Part shown: piece by piece, positions 51,573 to 60,175 of the stretch | How the letters are laid out: each line of letters starts with the position of its first letter | How positions within the stretch are numbered: position 1 is the stretch's first letter | Source: Bradyrhizobium hereditatis | GTDB taxonomy: Bacteria; Pseudomonadota; Alphaproteobacteria; Rhizobiales; Xanthobacteraceae | DNA: 64,000 nucleotides | Direction of reading: 5' to 3' | Assembly: GCF_020329435.1 (NCBI RefSeq) | Contig: NZ_JAGKJK010000020.1 | Location: 1-64,000, forward strand | The notes under the pieces: model-generated | Database searches by the model: none | Told to the model about the DNA's origin: nothing | What the model saw: only the letters and a program-made list of their open reading frames with translations | Translations under genes and position numbers: made by a program

Positions 51573-52406
51573 ATGGCGAAATTCGAACGCTCGGCGATTC
51601 TGAAAAAGTTCCGCAATATGGTCGCCAGGGGCGAGCCGATCGTCGGCGGCGGCGCCGGCACGGGCCTATCCGCCAAATGCGAGGAGGCCGGCGGTGTCGA
51701 CCTGATCGTGATCTACAATTCCGGCCGCTACCGCATGGCCGGCCGCGGCTCCCTCGCCGGCCTGATGCCCTATGGCGATGCCAATGCGATCGTGGTGGAG
51801 ATGGCCGGCGAAGTGCTGCCAGTCGTCACGAAGACGCCGGTGCTCGCCGGCGTCAACGGCACCGATCCATTCCGCGACATGGACCGCTTCCTGGACGAAC
51901 TGAAAGCGCTGGGCTTTGCGGGCGTGCAGAACTTCCCGACTGTCGGGCTGATCGACGGCATCTTCCGCGCCAATCTCGAAGAAACCGGCATGTCCTATGC
52001 GCTGGAGATCGACATGATCGCCAAGGCGCATGAGAAGGACATGCTGACGACGCCCTATGTGTTCAGCGAAAGCCAGGCAACCGCTATGGCAATCGCCGGC
52101 GCAGATATCATCGTCTGCCATCTCGGCCTGACCACCGGCGGCGCGATCGGCGCGCATACTGCGCCCAAGCTCGAAGACTGTCCGGAACAGATCGATACCT
52201 GGGCATCGGCGGCGCTCAGCGTCAATCCGGACATCCTCGTGCTGGCCCATGGCGGTCCGATCGCCGAGCCAGACGATGCCGATTTCATCATGAAGCACAC
52301 GCGCAAGTGCCACGGCTTCTATGGCGCCTCCTCGATGGAGCGCCTGCCGGTGGAGCGGGCGCTGACCGAACAGGTTCGCAAATTCAAGGCGATCGGCGCG
52401 CGATAA
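51573..52406 (+). CDS. Phosphoenolpyruvate hydrolase-family TIM-barrel protein (PF09370)
   Basis: A 277-residue cytoplasmic protein matching the PF09370 family: GGGAGTGLSAKCEEAGGVDLIVIYNSGRYRMAGRGS, DANAIVVEMAGEVLPVV, PVLAGVNGTDPFRDM, GFYGASSMERLPVE. This is the same domain as the C-terminal half of plant Tm-1, whose N-terminal half resembles the preceding gene product. The fold is a TIM barrel of the PEP-mutase-like group; the true reaction is unknown. The ATG at 51573, with GAGG upstream, is preferred to the overlapping GTG at 51567. Confidence 0.9.
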   Translation: MAKFERSAILKKFRNMVARGEPIVGGGAGTGLSAKCEEAGGVDLIVIYNSGRYRMAGRGSLAGLMPYGDANAIVVEMAGEVLPVVTKTPVLAGVNGTDPFRDMDRFLDELKALGFAGVQNFPTVGLIDGIFRANLEETGMSYALEIDMIAKAHEKDMLTTPYVFSESQATAMAIAGADIIVCHLGLTTGGAIGAHTAPKLEDCPEQIDTWASAALSVNPDILVLAHGGPIAEPDDADFIMKHTRKCHGFYGASSMERLPVERALTEQVRKFKAIGAR

Positions 52407-52430
52407 CGCCGAGACCAAAGGGAGGAGAAG

Positions 52431-55331
52431 ATGTCGGGGACTCTGGTTGGCGAATTGATTCTCTGGCTGATTGTCGCGGTCGTCGTGATCGCCATCGTCG
52501 TCTACATCGTGAACTGGCTCTACCACCGTTCGTCGAAGGAAGTGTCCTTCGTCCGCACCGGTCTCTTGGGCGAGCGTGTCGTGATCAACGGCGGCGCCTT
52601 CGTGCTGCCGTTCATCCACGACTACACGCCCGTCAACATGAACGTGCTGCCGATGGGGATCGTGCGGTCGCAGCATGACGCCGTCATCACCCGAGACCGC
52701 ATGCGCGTCGACATCGAGGCCGATTTTTACGTGCGCGTGCAGCCGACCCGCGAGGCTGTTGCGATCGCCGCCGCCACCCTCGGACGGCGCACGCTCGAAC
52801 CGGGGCAGCTACACGCCCTGCTCTCCGGCAAGTTCGTCTCCGCGATACGGTCAGTGGCCGCCGAAATGACCATGGAGCAGATGCACGAGCAACGCGGCGA
52901 ATATGTCGCCCGCGTCAAGGCCGCCGCCGCCGAGGCGCTGGCCCAGAACGGGCTTGAGCTCGAATCCGTCGCCATCACCGATCTCGACCAGACTGACCTC
53001 GAATATTTCAATCCATCGAACCGGTTCGACGCCGAGGGCCTGACCCGGCTGATGGAGGACATCGAGGCCAAGCGCAAGCTGCGCAACGACATCGAACAGG
53101 ATTCGATGATCAAGATCCGCACCCGCAATCTCGATGCCGAGCGCCAGGCGCTCGAGATCGAGCGCGAGAGCGAGACTGCTCGCCTCGAACAGGAACGCGA
53201 CATTGAGATGCGCCGGGCGCTGCAGCGCACCGAGGTGGCGCGCGAACGCGCATTGCGCGAGACCGAGGCCGAACAGGCGCAGATCGCCGCCCGCGAAGCC
53301 ATCGAGAAGGCGAGGATCGCCAACGAGCTTGCCATCGCCGAAGCCCGCATCGCTTCCGAGCGCGAGACGCGGCACCGCGAGATCGAGCGGACGCGTGCGG
53401 TGGAGGAAAAGGAATTGCTGGCGCGCGAGGAGATCGAGAAGGCCAAGATCGCCAATCAGCGCGCGGTCGATACCGCCCGCATCGCCTCCGAGCGCGAAGT
53501 GCGGCAGCGCGATATCGAGCGCACACGATCGGTCGAGGAAGCCGAGATCTTGGCGCGTGAAGCGGTCGAGAAGGCACGCATCCAGCAGGATCGCGTCATC
53601 ACGGACGCGCGGATTGCCAACGAGGAGGAAACCCGCCGTCGCGAGATCGAACGGACGCGTGCAGTCGAGGAGGCAGAAATCGCGGCACGCGAGGCGACCG
53701 AAAAGGCCCGCATCGCCCAGACCACGATCGTCAATGTCGAACGCATCGCCTCCGACGAGCGCACCCGCGCGCTGGAGATCGCGCAGGTTCGCACCATCCA
53801 GGAAGCGGAGATCGAGGCCCAGAAGGCCGTGGAAGCGGCGCGGATCGCCCGCGAACGGACGCTGGCCGCCGAGCGCATCAGCGCCGAGCACGCCACGCGC
53901 AAGCTCGAAATCGATCGTAACCAGGCGCTGGAAGTCGCGGGCATCGCCGCGCGCGAGGCAACGGAAGCCTCCCGCATCGCGCAGGAAGAGCGCGTCCGCT
54001 CGCTCGAAATCGCGCGCAACCGCGCCATCGAAGAGGCCGATATCGCCTCGCGCGAAGCGATCGAAGCGGCCCGCATCGCCCAGGAGAAAGTCGTCGCCGC
54101 ACAGCGCATCCGGGCCGAGAAGGAAACCAGAGGGCTCGAGATCGAGCGCACCGAAGCCATCGAGGCCGCCGAGCTCAAGCGGCGCGACGCGATCGAGCGT
54201 CGGCGTGTCGAGGTCGAGCTGGCCCTTGAAGCCGAGCGCATCGCCTCCTCCAGGACTCGCGAAGTGCTCAATATCGACCAGAAGAAGGCCGTCGAGATCG
54301 CCGACGAGGAGCGCGTGATCGCGCTCGCCGCCAAGCGCTCCGAACGGATCGATGCCGATCGTCAGGTCAAGCAGGCCGAGATCAACGCGCGCAAGGAAGT
54401 CGAGACCACCGACGTCTCGCGCGAACAAGCGCTGGAGGCCGCGCGGCTTGCTCGCCGGCGTGCGATCGAGCAACTCGAAGTCGCCCGCGTCCAGGCGTTG
54501 CAGGAGGCCGAGATCGCCTCCCGCGAGGAAGTCGAGCGGGCGCGCATTGCCTCCGACCGCGGCCTCGACGAGGCGCGCATCGGCCGCGAGCGCGATCTGC
54601 GCAAGCTCGAGGTCAACCGCGAAAGGGACGTCGAGACGGCGCTGATGGAGAAGGCAATCGCGCTCTATCAGAAATCGCTGGAAGAATCCGCGGCCAAGGT
54701 GGCGGCCGAGGATGCGCGGGTGCGCGCGACCGAGGCGGCCGAGCGCGTCGTCACGGCCCGCGACAGTGAGATCGCGAGGCGCCAGAAGACCATCGAGGTG
54801 CTGCTGGCGGAGAAGCGAGCCGAGGAGACAAGGATCACCGCCGAGGCCGAGCGCGTGCGCGCCGCCGTCGAGGCCGAGGCGCAGCGGCTGCTCAACGAAG
54901 CAGAGAACGTGCTCACCGATCAGGCGCGCTACTCGCTGTTCCGCCGCAAGCTGCTCGACCGTATCGAGGGCATCGTGCGCGAGAGCGTCAAGCCGATGGA
55001 GAAGATCGAGGGCATCCGCATCCTTCAGGTGGACGGCCTCAATGGCAATGGCGGTGGCAACGGAGCCGGCGGCCGCAGCGCCACGGACGAGGTGATCGAC
55101 TCGGCACTGCGTTATCGGGTGCAGGCGCCGCTGATCGACTCGATACTTTCCGACATCGGCGTCGAGGGCGGCAGCCTCGCCAAGATGCCCGGCCTCATTC
55201 GCGAGGCGCGCGACATGCAGGGCATCAGGGATTCCACGCGCAAGGGCGGCGGCCCGGCCAAGCCCGACACGCCGCCATCTCCGGCCCCCGGCGAGCCCAG
55301 CGGCGAACGCGGACCACGCAAGAAAGGGTGA
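52431..55331 (+). CDS. Giant flotillin/SPFH-like membrane protein with hendecad coiled coil
   Basis: A 966-residue protein. One membrane segment (ILWLIVAVVVIAIVVYIV, residues ~9-27) is followed by an SPFH/flotillin-like domain to about residue 210 (GGAFVLPFIHDYTPVNMNVL, RDRMRVDIEADFYVRVQ). Next is an almost unbroken charged coiled coil, residues ~215-860, rich in Arg, Glu, Ala and Ile. Within it, residues 291-587 are near-identical 44-residue units. The C-terminus holds a short globular part and a Pro/Gly-rich basic tail. Flotillins form large membrane-bound oligomers that organise microdomains; a scaffold for the enzymes encoded downstream is an inference. The start follows GGGAGGAG. It belongs to the same transcript as its neighbours. 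Confidence 0.88.
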   Translation: MSGTLVGELILWLIVAVVVIAIVVYIVNWLYHRSSKEVSFVRTGLLGERVVINGGAFVLPFIHDYTPVNMNVLPMGIVRSQHDAVITRDRMRVDIEADFYVRVQPTREAVAIAAATLGRRTLEPGQLHALLSGKFVSAIRSVAAEMTMEQMHEQRGEYVARVKAAAAEALAQNGLELESVAITDLDQTDLEYFNPSNRFDAEGLTRLMEDIEAKRKLRNDIEQDSMIKIRTRNLDAERQALEIERESETARLEQERDIEMRRALQRTEVARERALRETEAEQAQIAAREAIEKARIANELAIAEARIASERETRHREIERTRAVEEKELLAREEIEKAKIANQRAVDTARIASEREVRQRDIERTRSVEEAEILAREAVEKARIQQDRVITDARIANEEETRRREIERTRAVEEAEIAAREATEKARIAQTTIVNVERIASDERTRALEIAQVRTIQEAEIEAQKAVEAARIARERTLAAERISAEHATRKLEIDRNQALEVAGIAAREATEASRIAQEERVRSLEIARNRAIEEADIASREAIEAARIAQEKVVAAQRIRAEKETRGLEIERTEAIEAAELKRRDAIERRRVEVELALEAERIASSRTREVLNIDQKKAVEIADEERVIALAAKRSERIDADRQVKQAEINARKEVETTDVSREQALEAARLARRRAIEQLEVARVQALQEAEIASREEVERARIASDRGLDEARIGRERDLRKLEVNRERDVETALMEKAIALYQKSLEESAAKVAAEDARVRATEAAERVVTARDSEIARRQKTIEVLLAEKRAEETRITAEAERVRAAVEAEAQRLLNEAENVLTDQARYSLFRRKLLDRIEGIVRESVKPMEKIEGIRILQVDGLNGNGGGNGAGGRSATDEVIDSALRYRVQAPLIDSILSDIGVEGGSLAKMPGLIREARDMQGIRDSTRKGGGPAKPDTPPSPAPGEPSGERGPRKKG
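53301..54191 (+). repeat. 132-bp (44-codon) tandem repeats inside the flotillin-like gene
   Basis: Seven head-to-tail units begin at 53301, 53433, 53565, 53697, 53829, 53961 and 54060. Six are 132 bp; the sixth is 99 bp, exactly 11 codons short. Units start (I/V/T)E(K/A)ARIA and end with EEAEIAAREA-like sequence. Lengths of 44 and 33 residues are multiples of 11, so the true period is a hendecad. Less regular copies continue to about 54700. Confidence 0.88.
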
Positions 55332-55340
55332 GAGCACGCC

Positions 55341-55778
55341 ATGGCCCGCGTCTACGTCTCCACCGTCGTCAACGCCCGCAACGACCGCGTTTGGGCGCGC
55401 GTGCGCGACTTCAACGGCCTGCCGAACTGGCACCCGGCGATCGCGGAGAGCCGCATCGAGGGCGGCGAGCCCGCCGACAAGATCGGCTGCGTGCGCGACT
55501 TTCGCCTGCGCAACGGCGACCGCATCCGCGAAAAACTGCTCGGGCTCTCCGACTACGACATGTTCTGCACCTACTCGATTCTTGAGTCGCCGATGGGGGT
55601 GGAGAACTACGTCGCGACGTTGCGGCTGACGCCGGTGACCGACGGTGACCAGACTTTCCTGGAATGGACCGCCGAGTTCGACTGCGCGCCCGAGCGCGAG
55701 AACGAGCTCGTCAACAATATCGGCTCTGGCGTGTTTCAGGGCGGATTCGACGCGCTCAAGCGCGCCTTCGGAGGCTAG
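55341..55778 (+). CDS. SRPBCC-family protein 1 (polyketide cyclase/START-like)
   Basis: A 145-residue protein of the SRPBCC helix-grip fold (VYVSTVVNARNDRVWARVRDFNGLPNWHPAI, EWTAEFDCAP, C-terminal helix VFQGGFDALKRAF). These domains bind hydrophobic ligands in a deep cavity. Related small SRPBCC proteins (CoxG-type) help molybdenum hydroxylases attach to membranes or mature. The position just before the Cox-type subunits fits that, but it could equally bind the substrate. A close paralogue follows 1 bp later. Confidence 0.9.
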   Translation: MARVYVSTVVNARNDRVWARVRDFNGLPNWHPAIAESRIEGGEPADKIGCVRDFRLRNGDRIREKLLGLSDYDMFCTYSILESPMGVENYVATLRLTPVTDGDQTFLEWTAEFDCAPERENELVNNIGSGVFQGGFDALKRAFGG

Positions 55779-55779
55779 C

Positions 55780-56223
55780 GTGCCGCATATCGTCAAAAGC
55801 ACGATCCTCGACGCGCCGACCGGCGTGGTCTGGAACGTGCTGCGCGATTTCAATGGCCATGACCGCTGGCATCCGGCGGTGGCGACCAGCACGATCGAGC
55901 GCGCGCAGGCCTCCGACAAGATCGGCTGCGTACGCAGGTTCAAGCTGCAGGACGGCTCCGAGTTGCGCGAGCAATTGCTGGCGCTGTCCGACCTCGAACA
56001 GACCTTCAGCTATTGCCTGCTCGATACGCCGATCCCGATGTTCAACTATGTCGCCCATGTCCGCCTGCTGCCGGTCACCGACGGCGACCGCACCTTCTGG
56101 CATTGGGAGTCCAGGTTCACGACGCGGCCCGCGGATGCCGAACGGCTGACGCAGATGGTCGCCGAACAAATCTATCAAGCCGGTTTCGACGCCATTCGCC
56201 GGCACCTGAAGGAGGCCGCATGA
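55780..56223 (+). CDS. SRPBCC-family protein 2 (paralogue)
   Basis: A 147-residue SRPBCC-fold protein similar to the preceding one throughout (TGVVWNVLRDFNGHDRWHPAV, SDKIGCVRRFKLQDGSELREQLL, IYQAGFDAIRRHL). The pair arose by tandem duplication. GTG is taken as start, directly after the stop of the first copy. Two copies suggest either a heterodimer or two ligands. It ends 16 bp before the FAD-subunit gene. Confidence 0.9.
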   Translation: MPHIVKSTILDAPTGVVWNVLRDFNGHDRWHPAVATSTIERAQASDKIGCVRRFKLQDGSELREQLLALSDLEQTFSYCLLDTPIPMFNYVAHVRLLPVTDGDRTFWHWESRFTTRPADAERLTQMVAEQIYQAGFDAIRRHLKEAA

Positions 56224-56239
56224 AAGCGGAGGCGACCCC

Positions 56240-57058
56240 ATGCCCGTCACGGTGAAGACATTCGCAAGCTCCGGCGAGGCGGCGTCGGCATTGTCGTCCG
56301 ACCGCAGCGCGCGCTATCTTGGCGGCGGAACGCTGGTGATGCGCGCCCTCAACGAAGGCGACGTTTCGATCTCGACCGTCGTACGCGCGACCGACCGGGC
56401 CTTGATGCGGATCGATATATCGAGTTCCCGCATCACGATCGGGGCCGGCGTCACCTTCGCCAAAATCCTGGCAGAACGCGAGCTTGCGTTTCTGCACGCA
56501 CCGGCACGTTCGATCGGCGGCCCCGCGGTGCGCAACATGGGCACCGTTGGCGGCAATCTGTTCGCGCCCAATCCTTATGGCGACTTCACCGTGGTGCTGC
56601 TGGCGCTCGATGCGACCGTATCCGTGCAGGGCGGCCTCGGCGCCCGCGACATGGGAATCGAAGAGTTCCTGCAATCCCGAGAGCGGCAGAGCGGCGCGCT
56701 GGTGCTGGCCGTCTCCTGCCAGCGCCCCGCAAGCGCCGATGCCTTCCGCTATCGCAAGATCGCCCGCATCAAGCCGAAGGGCGGCTCGGTGATCACGCTC
56801 GCCGCGCATCTGCCGGTTAGCGGCGGCCGTGTCTCGGGCGCGCGCATCGCACTCGGCTCGATGGCCGCGACGCAGATTCGCGCAAGAGCCGCCGAACGCG
56901 CGCTGGAAGGACGTGTGCTCGACGACGCCGCGATCAGCGCCGCCGCCGCGGTGGCTGCCGAAGGCGTATCGCCCACAGACAACGCGCTCGGCAGCGCCTG
57001 GTATCGCCGCGAGATCGTCGGCGTTCATCTTCGCCGCCTGCTGTCCGGCCTGGAGTAA
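56240..57058 (+). CDS. Molybdenum hydroxylase FAD-binding subunit (CoxM-like)
   Basis: A 272-residue FAD subunit of the xanthine oxidase/CO dehydrogenase family. The FAD motifs GGGTLVMRALNEG near residue 28 and TVGGNLFAPNPYGD near 107 are clear, and a C-terminal CoxM-type domain follows. It takes electrons from the iron-sulfur subunit and passes them to a quinone, NAD+ or another acceptor. The order FAD subunit, iron-sulfur subunit, Mo subunit is the coxMSL layout. Only six bases separate it from the next gene. Confidence 0.94.
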   Translation: MPVTVKTFASSGEAASALSSDRSARYLGGGTLVMRALNEGDVSISTVVRATDRALMRIDISSSRITIGAGVTFAKILAERELAFLHAPARSIGGPAVRNMGTVGGNLFAPNPYGDFTVVLLALDATVSVQGGLGARDMGIEEFLQSRERQSGALVLAVSCQRPASADAFRYRKIARIKPKGGSVITLAAHLPVSGGRVSGARIALGSMAATQIRARAAERALEGRVLDDAAISAAAAVAAEGVSPTDNALGSAWYRREIVGVHLRRLLSGLE

Positions 57059-57064
57059 GCATCA

Positions 57065-57544
57065 ATGACCAAGACCCCGCTCCAGTTTCGTCACAACGGC
57101 CGTGATGTTGCCCTGTTCGTTGATGGCGGCGTCAATCTGCTAGTCGCACTCCGCGAACTGATCGGCGACATGACGCCGAAGTTCGGCTGCGGCCAGGGCG
57201 GCTGCGGCGCCTGCAGCGTGCTGATCGACGGCGAACTGCATCTCTCCTGCCTGACGCTGGCGGAAACCGTGAACGGCCGCAGCGTCGAGACGCTCGACGG
57301 GCTGAAGGAAGGCCCCAACCTGCATCCGCTGCAGCGCGCCTTTATGGAGCAATTCGCGGCGCAGTGCGGCTACTGCACGCCGGGCATGCTGATGGCGGCC
57401 AAGGCCCTGCTCGACCGCAACCCCTCGCCGACCCGCGCCGAGGTCGTCGAAGCCATCTCGGGCAACATCTGCCGCTGCACCGGTTACGAGCCGATCATCA
57501 ACGCCATCCTCGCCGCCGCCTCCGGCGGACGGGCCCGCGCCTGA
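57065..57544 (+). CDS. Molybdenum hydroxylase [2Fe-2S] subunit (CoxS-like)
   Basis: A 159-residue subunit with both clusters of the family. The plant-type cluster is CGQGGCGACSVLIDG near residue 42 with a distal Cys (HLSC). The second cluster lies in CGYCTPGM near 101 and ICRCTGY near 138. It carries electrons from the Mo site to FAD. The length is the family norm. Confidence 0.96.
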   Translation: MTKTPLQFRHNGRDVALFVDGGVNLLVALRELIGDMTPKFGCGQGGCGACSVLIDGELHLSCLTLAETVNGRSVETLDGLKEGPNLHPLQRAFMEQFAAQCGYCTPGMLMAAKALLDRNPSPTRAEVVEAISGNICRCTGYEPIINAILAAASGGRARA

Positions 57545-57554
57545 GGACACTGCC

Positions 57555-59141
57555 ATGCTGGAACTGCGCAAGGACATCTTCGCCGACGAGCGCGACGATA
57601 ACCTCAAGGAGATCGGAAAGGGCACCCAGCGCCAGGACATGCTCGGCCATGTCACGGGCACCTCGACCTATTTCGACGATCACAAGCTGCAGGGCATGCT
57701 GCATCTCAAGGTGCTGCGCAGCCCACACGCCCATGCGCGCCTGCGCCGTATTGATACGATGGAAGCAGAACGTTCGCCCGGCGTACGGCGCATCATTCGC
57801 GGGGCCGACGTGCCACGAAATCTCAATACGCTGCTCAGCCTGATCAATTTCGGCAAGGACGACGAGCCGTCGCTCGCCGTCGACAAGGTGCGCTACAAGG
57901 GTGAACCGATCGTCGCCATCGTCGCCGATAGCCCGCGGGAAGCTTTTGAGGCGATGGCGAAAGTGCGCGTCGACTACGAACCGCTGCCTGCGGTGTTCGA
58001 TGTCGAGGAAGCGATCAAACCGGGCGCGCCCGTCGTCAACGAGGTCTACCCCAAGAACACCTTCATCTATCACGACGTCTACGATCACCAGAAGCTGCGC
58101 TTTGGTGACGTGGAGCGCGGTTTCGCCGAGGCCGACCATGTCCTCGAACAGCGCTACCAGATGTCGCCGATCGAGCACGCGCCGACCGAAACCAACGGCT
58201 CGATCGCGGCCCCCGACACCAACGGCCGCTACGTCGTCTACACCTCGACGCAGGCGCTGTTCTTCTCGCTCGACACCTGCGCCAAAATTCTCGATGTCCC
58301 GTCCAACACCTTCCATTTCATCGGCGGCACGGTCGGCGGCGGTTTTGGCGGCAAGGTCGATACGCTGACCGAGCCGCTCGCGATTCTCGGCGCGATGCTG
58401 ACCGGACGTCCGGTGCGCTATCAGCTCGGGCGCGAGGAGGAGATGCAATTCGGCTCGCCGCGCGGGGCGGAACGCATTTATATCAAGGACGGCGTGATGC
58501 GCGACGGGCGCATCGTCGCCCGCAAGATCCGAGCCTATTTCGACAGCGGCGCCTATACACGGCTTTCAAGCTACGCCGTCGTCAAATGCGTGGCCCACCT
58601 GCCCGGCCCCTACACGATTCCGAACGTCCATGGCGACGTCTATTGCGTCTTCACCAACCGGACGCCGGCAACCGCCATGCGCGGCTTCGGCGTCACGGCG
58701 ATGGATTTTGCGCTCGAATGCCAGATGGACAAACTCGCCCATCTGGTCGGGATCGATCCGATGGAGTTCCGCATCCTCAATGCCTATCGCGACGGCGACA
58801 TGAAGGCACACCGGCGCGAGGCCAAGAACACCGCACTAATCGAATGCGTCCAGGTCGCCGCCGAAAAAGCCAAATGGCCGCTTCGCGAGGAGATGAAGCG
58901 CATGTCCTCGCGCAAGGATGGCGGTGGCAGCCGCGCGGCGATACCCGCAACGCCGCTCGAAGCCGTAGCGCAACGCGCCGCGGTGTCGCAGCAGCGTACC
59001 ACCTATGATCGCGCGCAGCCAGCGACGATTCAGCAACCGCCACCGCTTACGCCGACGCCGCCTCCTCCGCGACCGCCGGCTCCGTCGCCATCGCATGGCG
59101 CAACCCGCTTCTCATCCGTCTTCGGCACCAGGAGGCGCTGA
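57555..59141 (+). CDS. Molybdenum hydroxylase large subunit, N-terminal part (CoxL-like, split)
   Basis: A 528-residue protein matching the first half of a molybdopterin-binding subunit: FADERDD..GKGTQRQDMLGHVTGTSTYFDD, GGTVGGGFGGK near residue 261, and TPATAMRGFGVTAMDFALE near 377. The CO-dehydrogenase active-site loop (CSFR) is absent; AMRGFG is the hydroxylase-type sequence. From about residue 445 the protein leaves the family and ends in a Lys/Ala stretch and a Pro-rich tail (PPPLTPTPPPPRPPAP). It stops where family members carry on; the rest is encoded by the next gene. Together they total 868 residues against about 770-790 in unsplit subunits. Confidence 0.92.
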   Translation: MLELRKDIFADERDDNLKEIGKGTQRQDMLGHVTGTSTYFDDHKLQGMLHLKVLRSPHAHARLRRIDTMEAERSPGVRRIIRGADVPRNLNTLLSLINFGKDDEPSLAVDKVRYKGEPIVAIVADSPREAFEAMAKVRVDYEPLPAVFDVEEAIKPGAPVVNEVYPKNTFIYHDVYDHQKLRFGDVERGFAEADHVLEQRYQMSPIEHAPTETNGSIAAPDTNGRYVVYTSTQALFFSLDTCAKILDVPSNTFHFIGGTVGGGFGGKVDTLTEPLAILGAMLTGRPVRYQLGREEEMQFGSPRGAERIYIKDGVMRDGRIVARKIRAYFDSGAYTRLSSYAVVKCVAHLPGPYTIPNVHGDVYCVFTNRTPATAMRGFGVTAMDFALECQMDKLAHLVGIDPMEFRILNAYRDGDMKAHRREAKNTALIECVQVAAEKAKWPLREEMKRMSSRKDGGGSRAAIPATPLEAVAQRAAVSQQRTTYDRAQPATIQQPPPLTPTPPPPRPPAPSPSHGATRFSSVFGTRRR

Positions 59142-59143
59142 CC

Positions 59144-60166
59144 ATGGCCAAACATCGCGGACGCGGCATCGCCTCGATCAACTACCCCATCGGCATGAAT
59201 CTCGGCGGCGATCCCAGCCAGGCACTGGTTCATTCCAACCCCAGCGGCAAGTTCACGGTCTCGATGTCCTCGATCGATCTCGGCCAGGGCATGAAGTCGG
59301 TGACGCGGCAGATCTGCGCGGAGACGCTCGGCGTGCCGGTCGAAGACGTCTATGTCGACACCGCCGACTCCGACACCGGGCCGCATTGCATGGGCTCGTT
59401 TGCCTCGCGCGGCACGCACCGCGTCGGCAATGCGGTGATGGCGGCGGCCAGGGAGGCGCGCGGCGTCATGATGGAAGCCGCCGCCGAAGAGCTGGAGGTC
59501 AACGCCGCTGACTTAGAGACCGACGGGCGCGGCAACATTCACGTCAAAGGCGCGCCGCACCGCTCGATCTCGACCAAGGATGTCGCCATCGCCGCGCAGT
59601 TCAAGCAGGGCAAGACGATCTCGGGACGCGGCATCTTTCTGGTGCCGCTTTCCGAGGTCAATCCCGAGACCGGCGAGATGTCGCCGGCTACCTGTTACGC
59701 GCATGCCTGCCTCGTCGCCGAAGTTGAGGTCGATGACGAGACCGGCGAAGTCGCGATGGTGCGCATGGACAGCGCGTATGAGCTCGGCCGCGCGCTCAAT
59801 CCACGGCTGGTGGAGCAGCAGCTCGTCGGCGGCGCGTGGATGGGTATCAGTCACGCGTTGTTTGAAACGCCCGAGCCTTACTATCCAAATCCGGCGCACG
59901 GCCCACGCGACTTCGTCGAATATCTGATGCCCGGCCCCGGCGACATCTGCCCCCATGATATCGCGGTGCTGGAACGCCCTGCCGCCGACGGGCCGTTCGG
60001 TGCCAAGGGCCCCGGCGAAATGTGCGCCAACCCGGTGCTTCCTGCCGTCGCCAACGCGATCTTCAATGCCGTCGGCGTGCGGATGGATGAACTGCCGATC
60101 ACCCCGGAAAAAGTCCTACGGGCGATCAAGGCGCAGGGCGGCGCGCGGCCGCAGGCGCGGCGCTGA
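59144..60166 (+). CDS. Molybdenum hydroxylase large subunit, C-terminal part (split)
   Basis: A 340-residue protein matching the second half of the family. It has GRGIASINYPIGMN at the start, SIDLGQGMKSVTRQICAE near residue 45 (molybdopterin-binding Gln), MGSFASRGT near 85, and FGAKGPGEMCANPVLPAVANAI near 295, whose Glu is the catalytic base. Both halves are needed for one active site. A strong start (TGACC then ATG) 2 bp after the previous stop, an intact frame and preserved catalytic residues suggest a working two-piece subunit, not decay. Confidence 0.92.
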   Translation: MAKHRGRGIASINYPIGMNLGGDPSQALVHSNPSGKFTVSMSSIDLGQGMKSVTRQICAETLGVPVEDVYVDTADSDTGPHCMGSFASRGTHRVGNAVMAAAREARGVMMEAAAEELEVNAADLETDGRGNIHVKGAPHRSISTKDVAIAAQFKQGKTISGRGIFLVPLSEVNPETGEMSPATCYAHACLVAEVEVDDETGEVAMVRMDSAYELGRALNPRLVEQQLVGGAWMGISHALFETPEPYYPNPAHGPRDFVEYLMPGPGDICPHDIAVLERPAADGPFGAKGPGEMCANPVLPAVANAIFNAVGVRMDELPITPEKVLRAIKAQGGARPQARR

Positions 60167-60175
60167 GGTCTTTCG

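Noticed and set aside
53301..54191. Regular repeats considered as a CRISPR array or satellite
   Set aside because: The period is 132 bp (99 bp once), without constant repeat and variable spacer blocks, and all variation keeps the reading frame. It is a protein repeat.
52851..55943. 1,030-codon minus-strand frame opposite the flotillin-like gene
   Set aside because: It mirrors the repetitive, codon-biased coiled-coil gene and also crosses two SRPBCC genes. The coding evidence is all on the plus strand.
56240..60166. Carbon monoxide dehydrogenase
   Set aside because: The large subunit lacks the CSFR active-site loop and has AMRGFG instead, so only the gene layout resembles cox.
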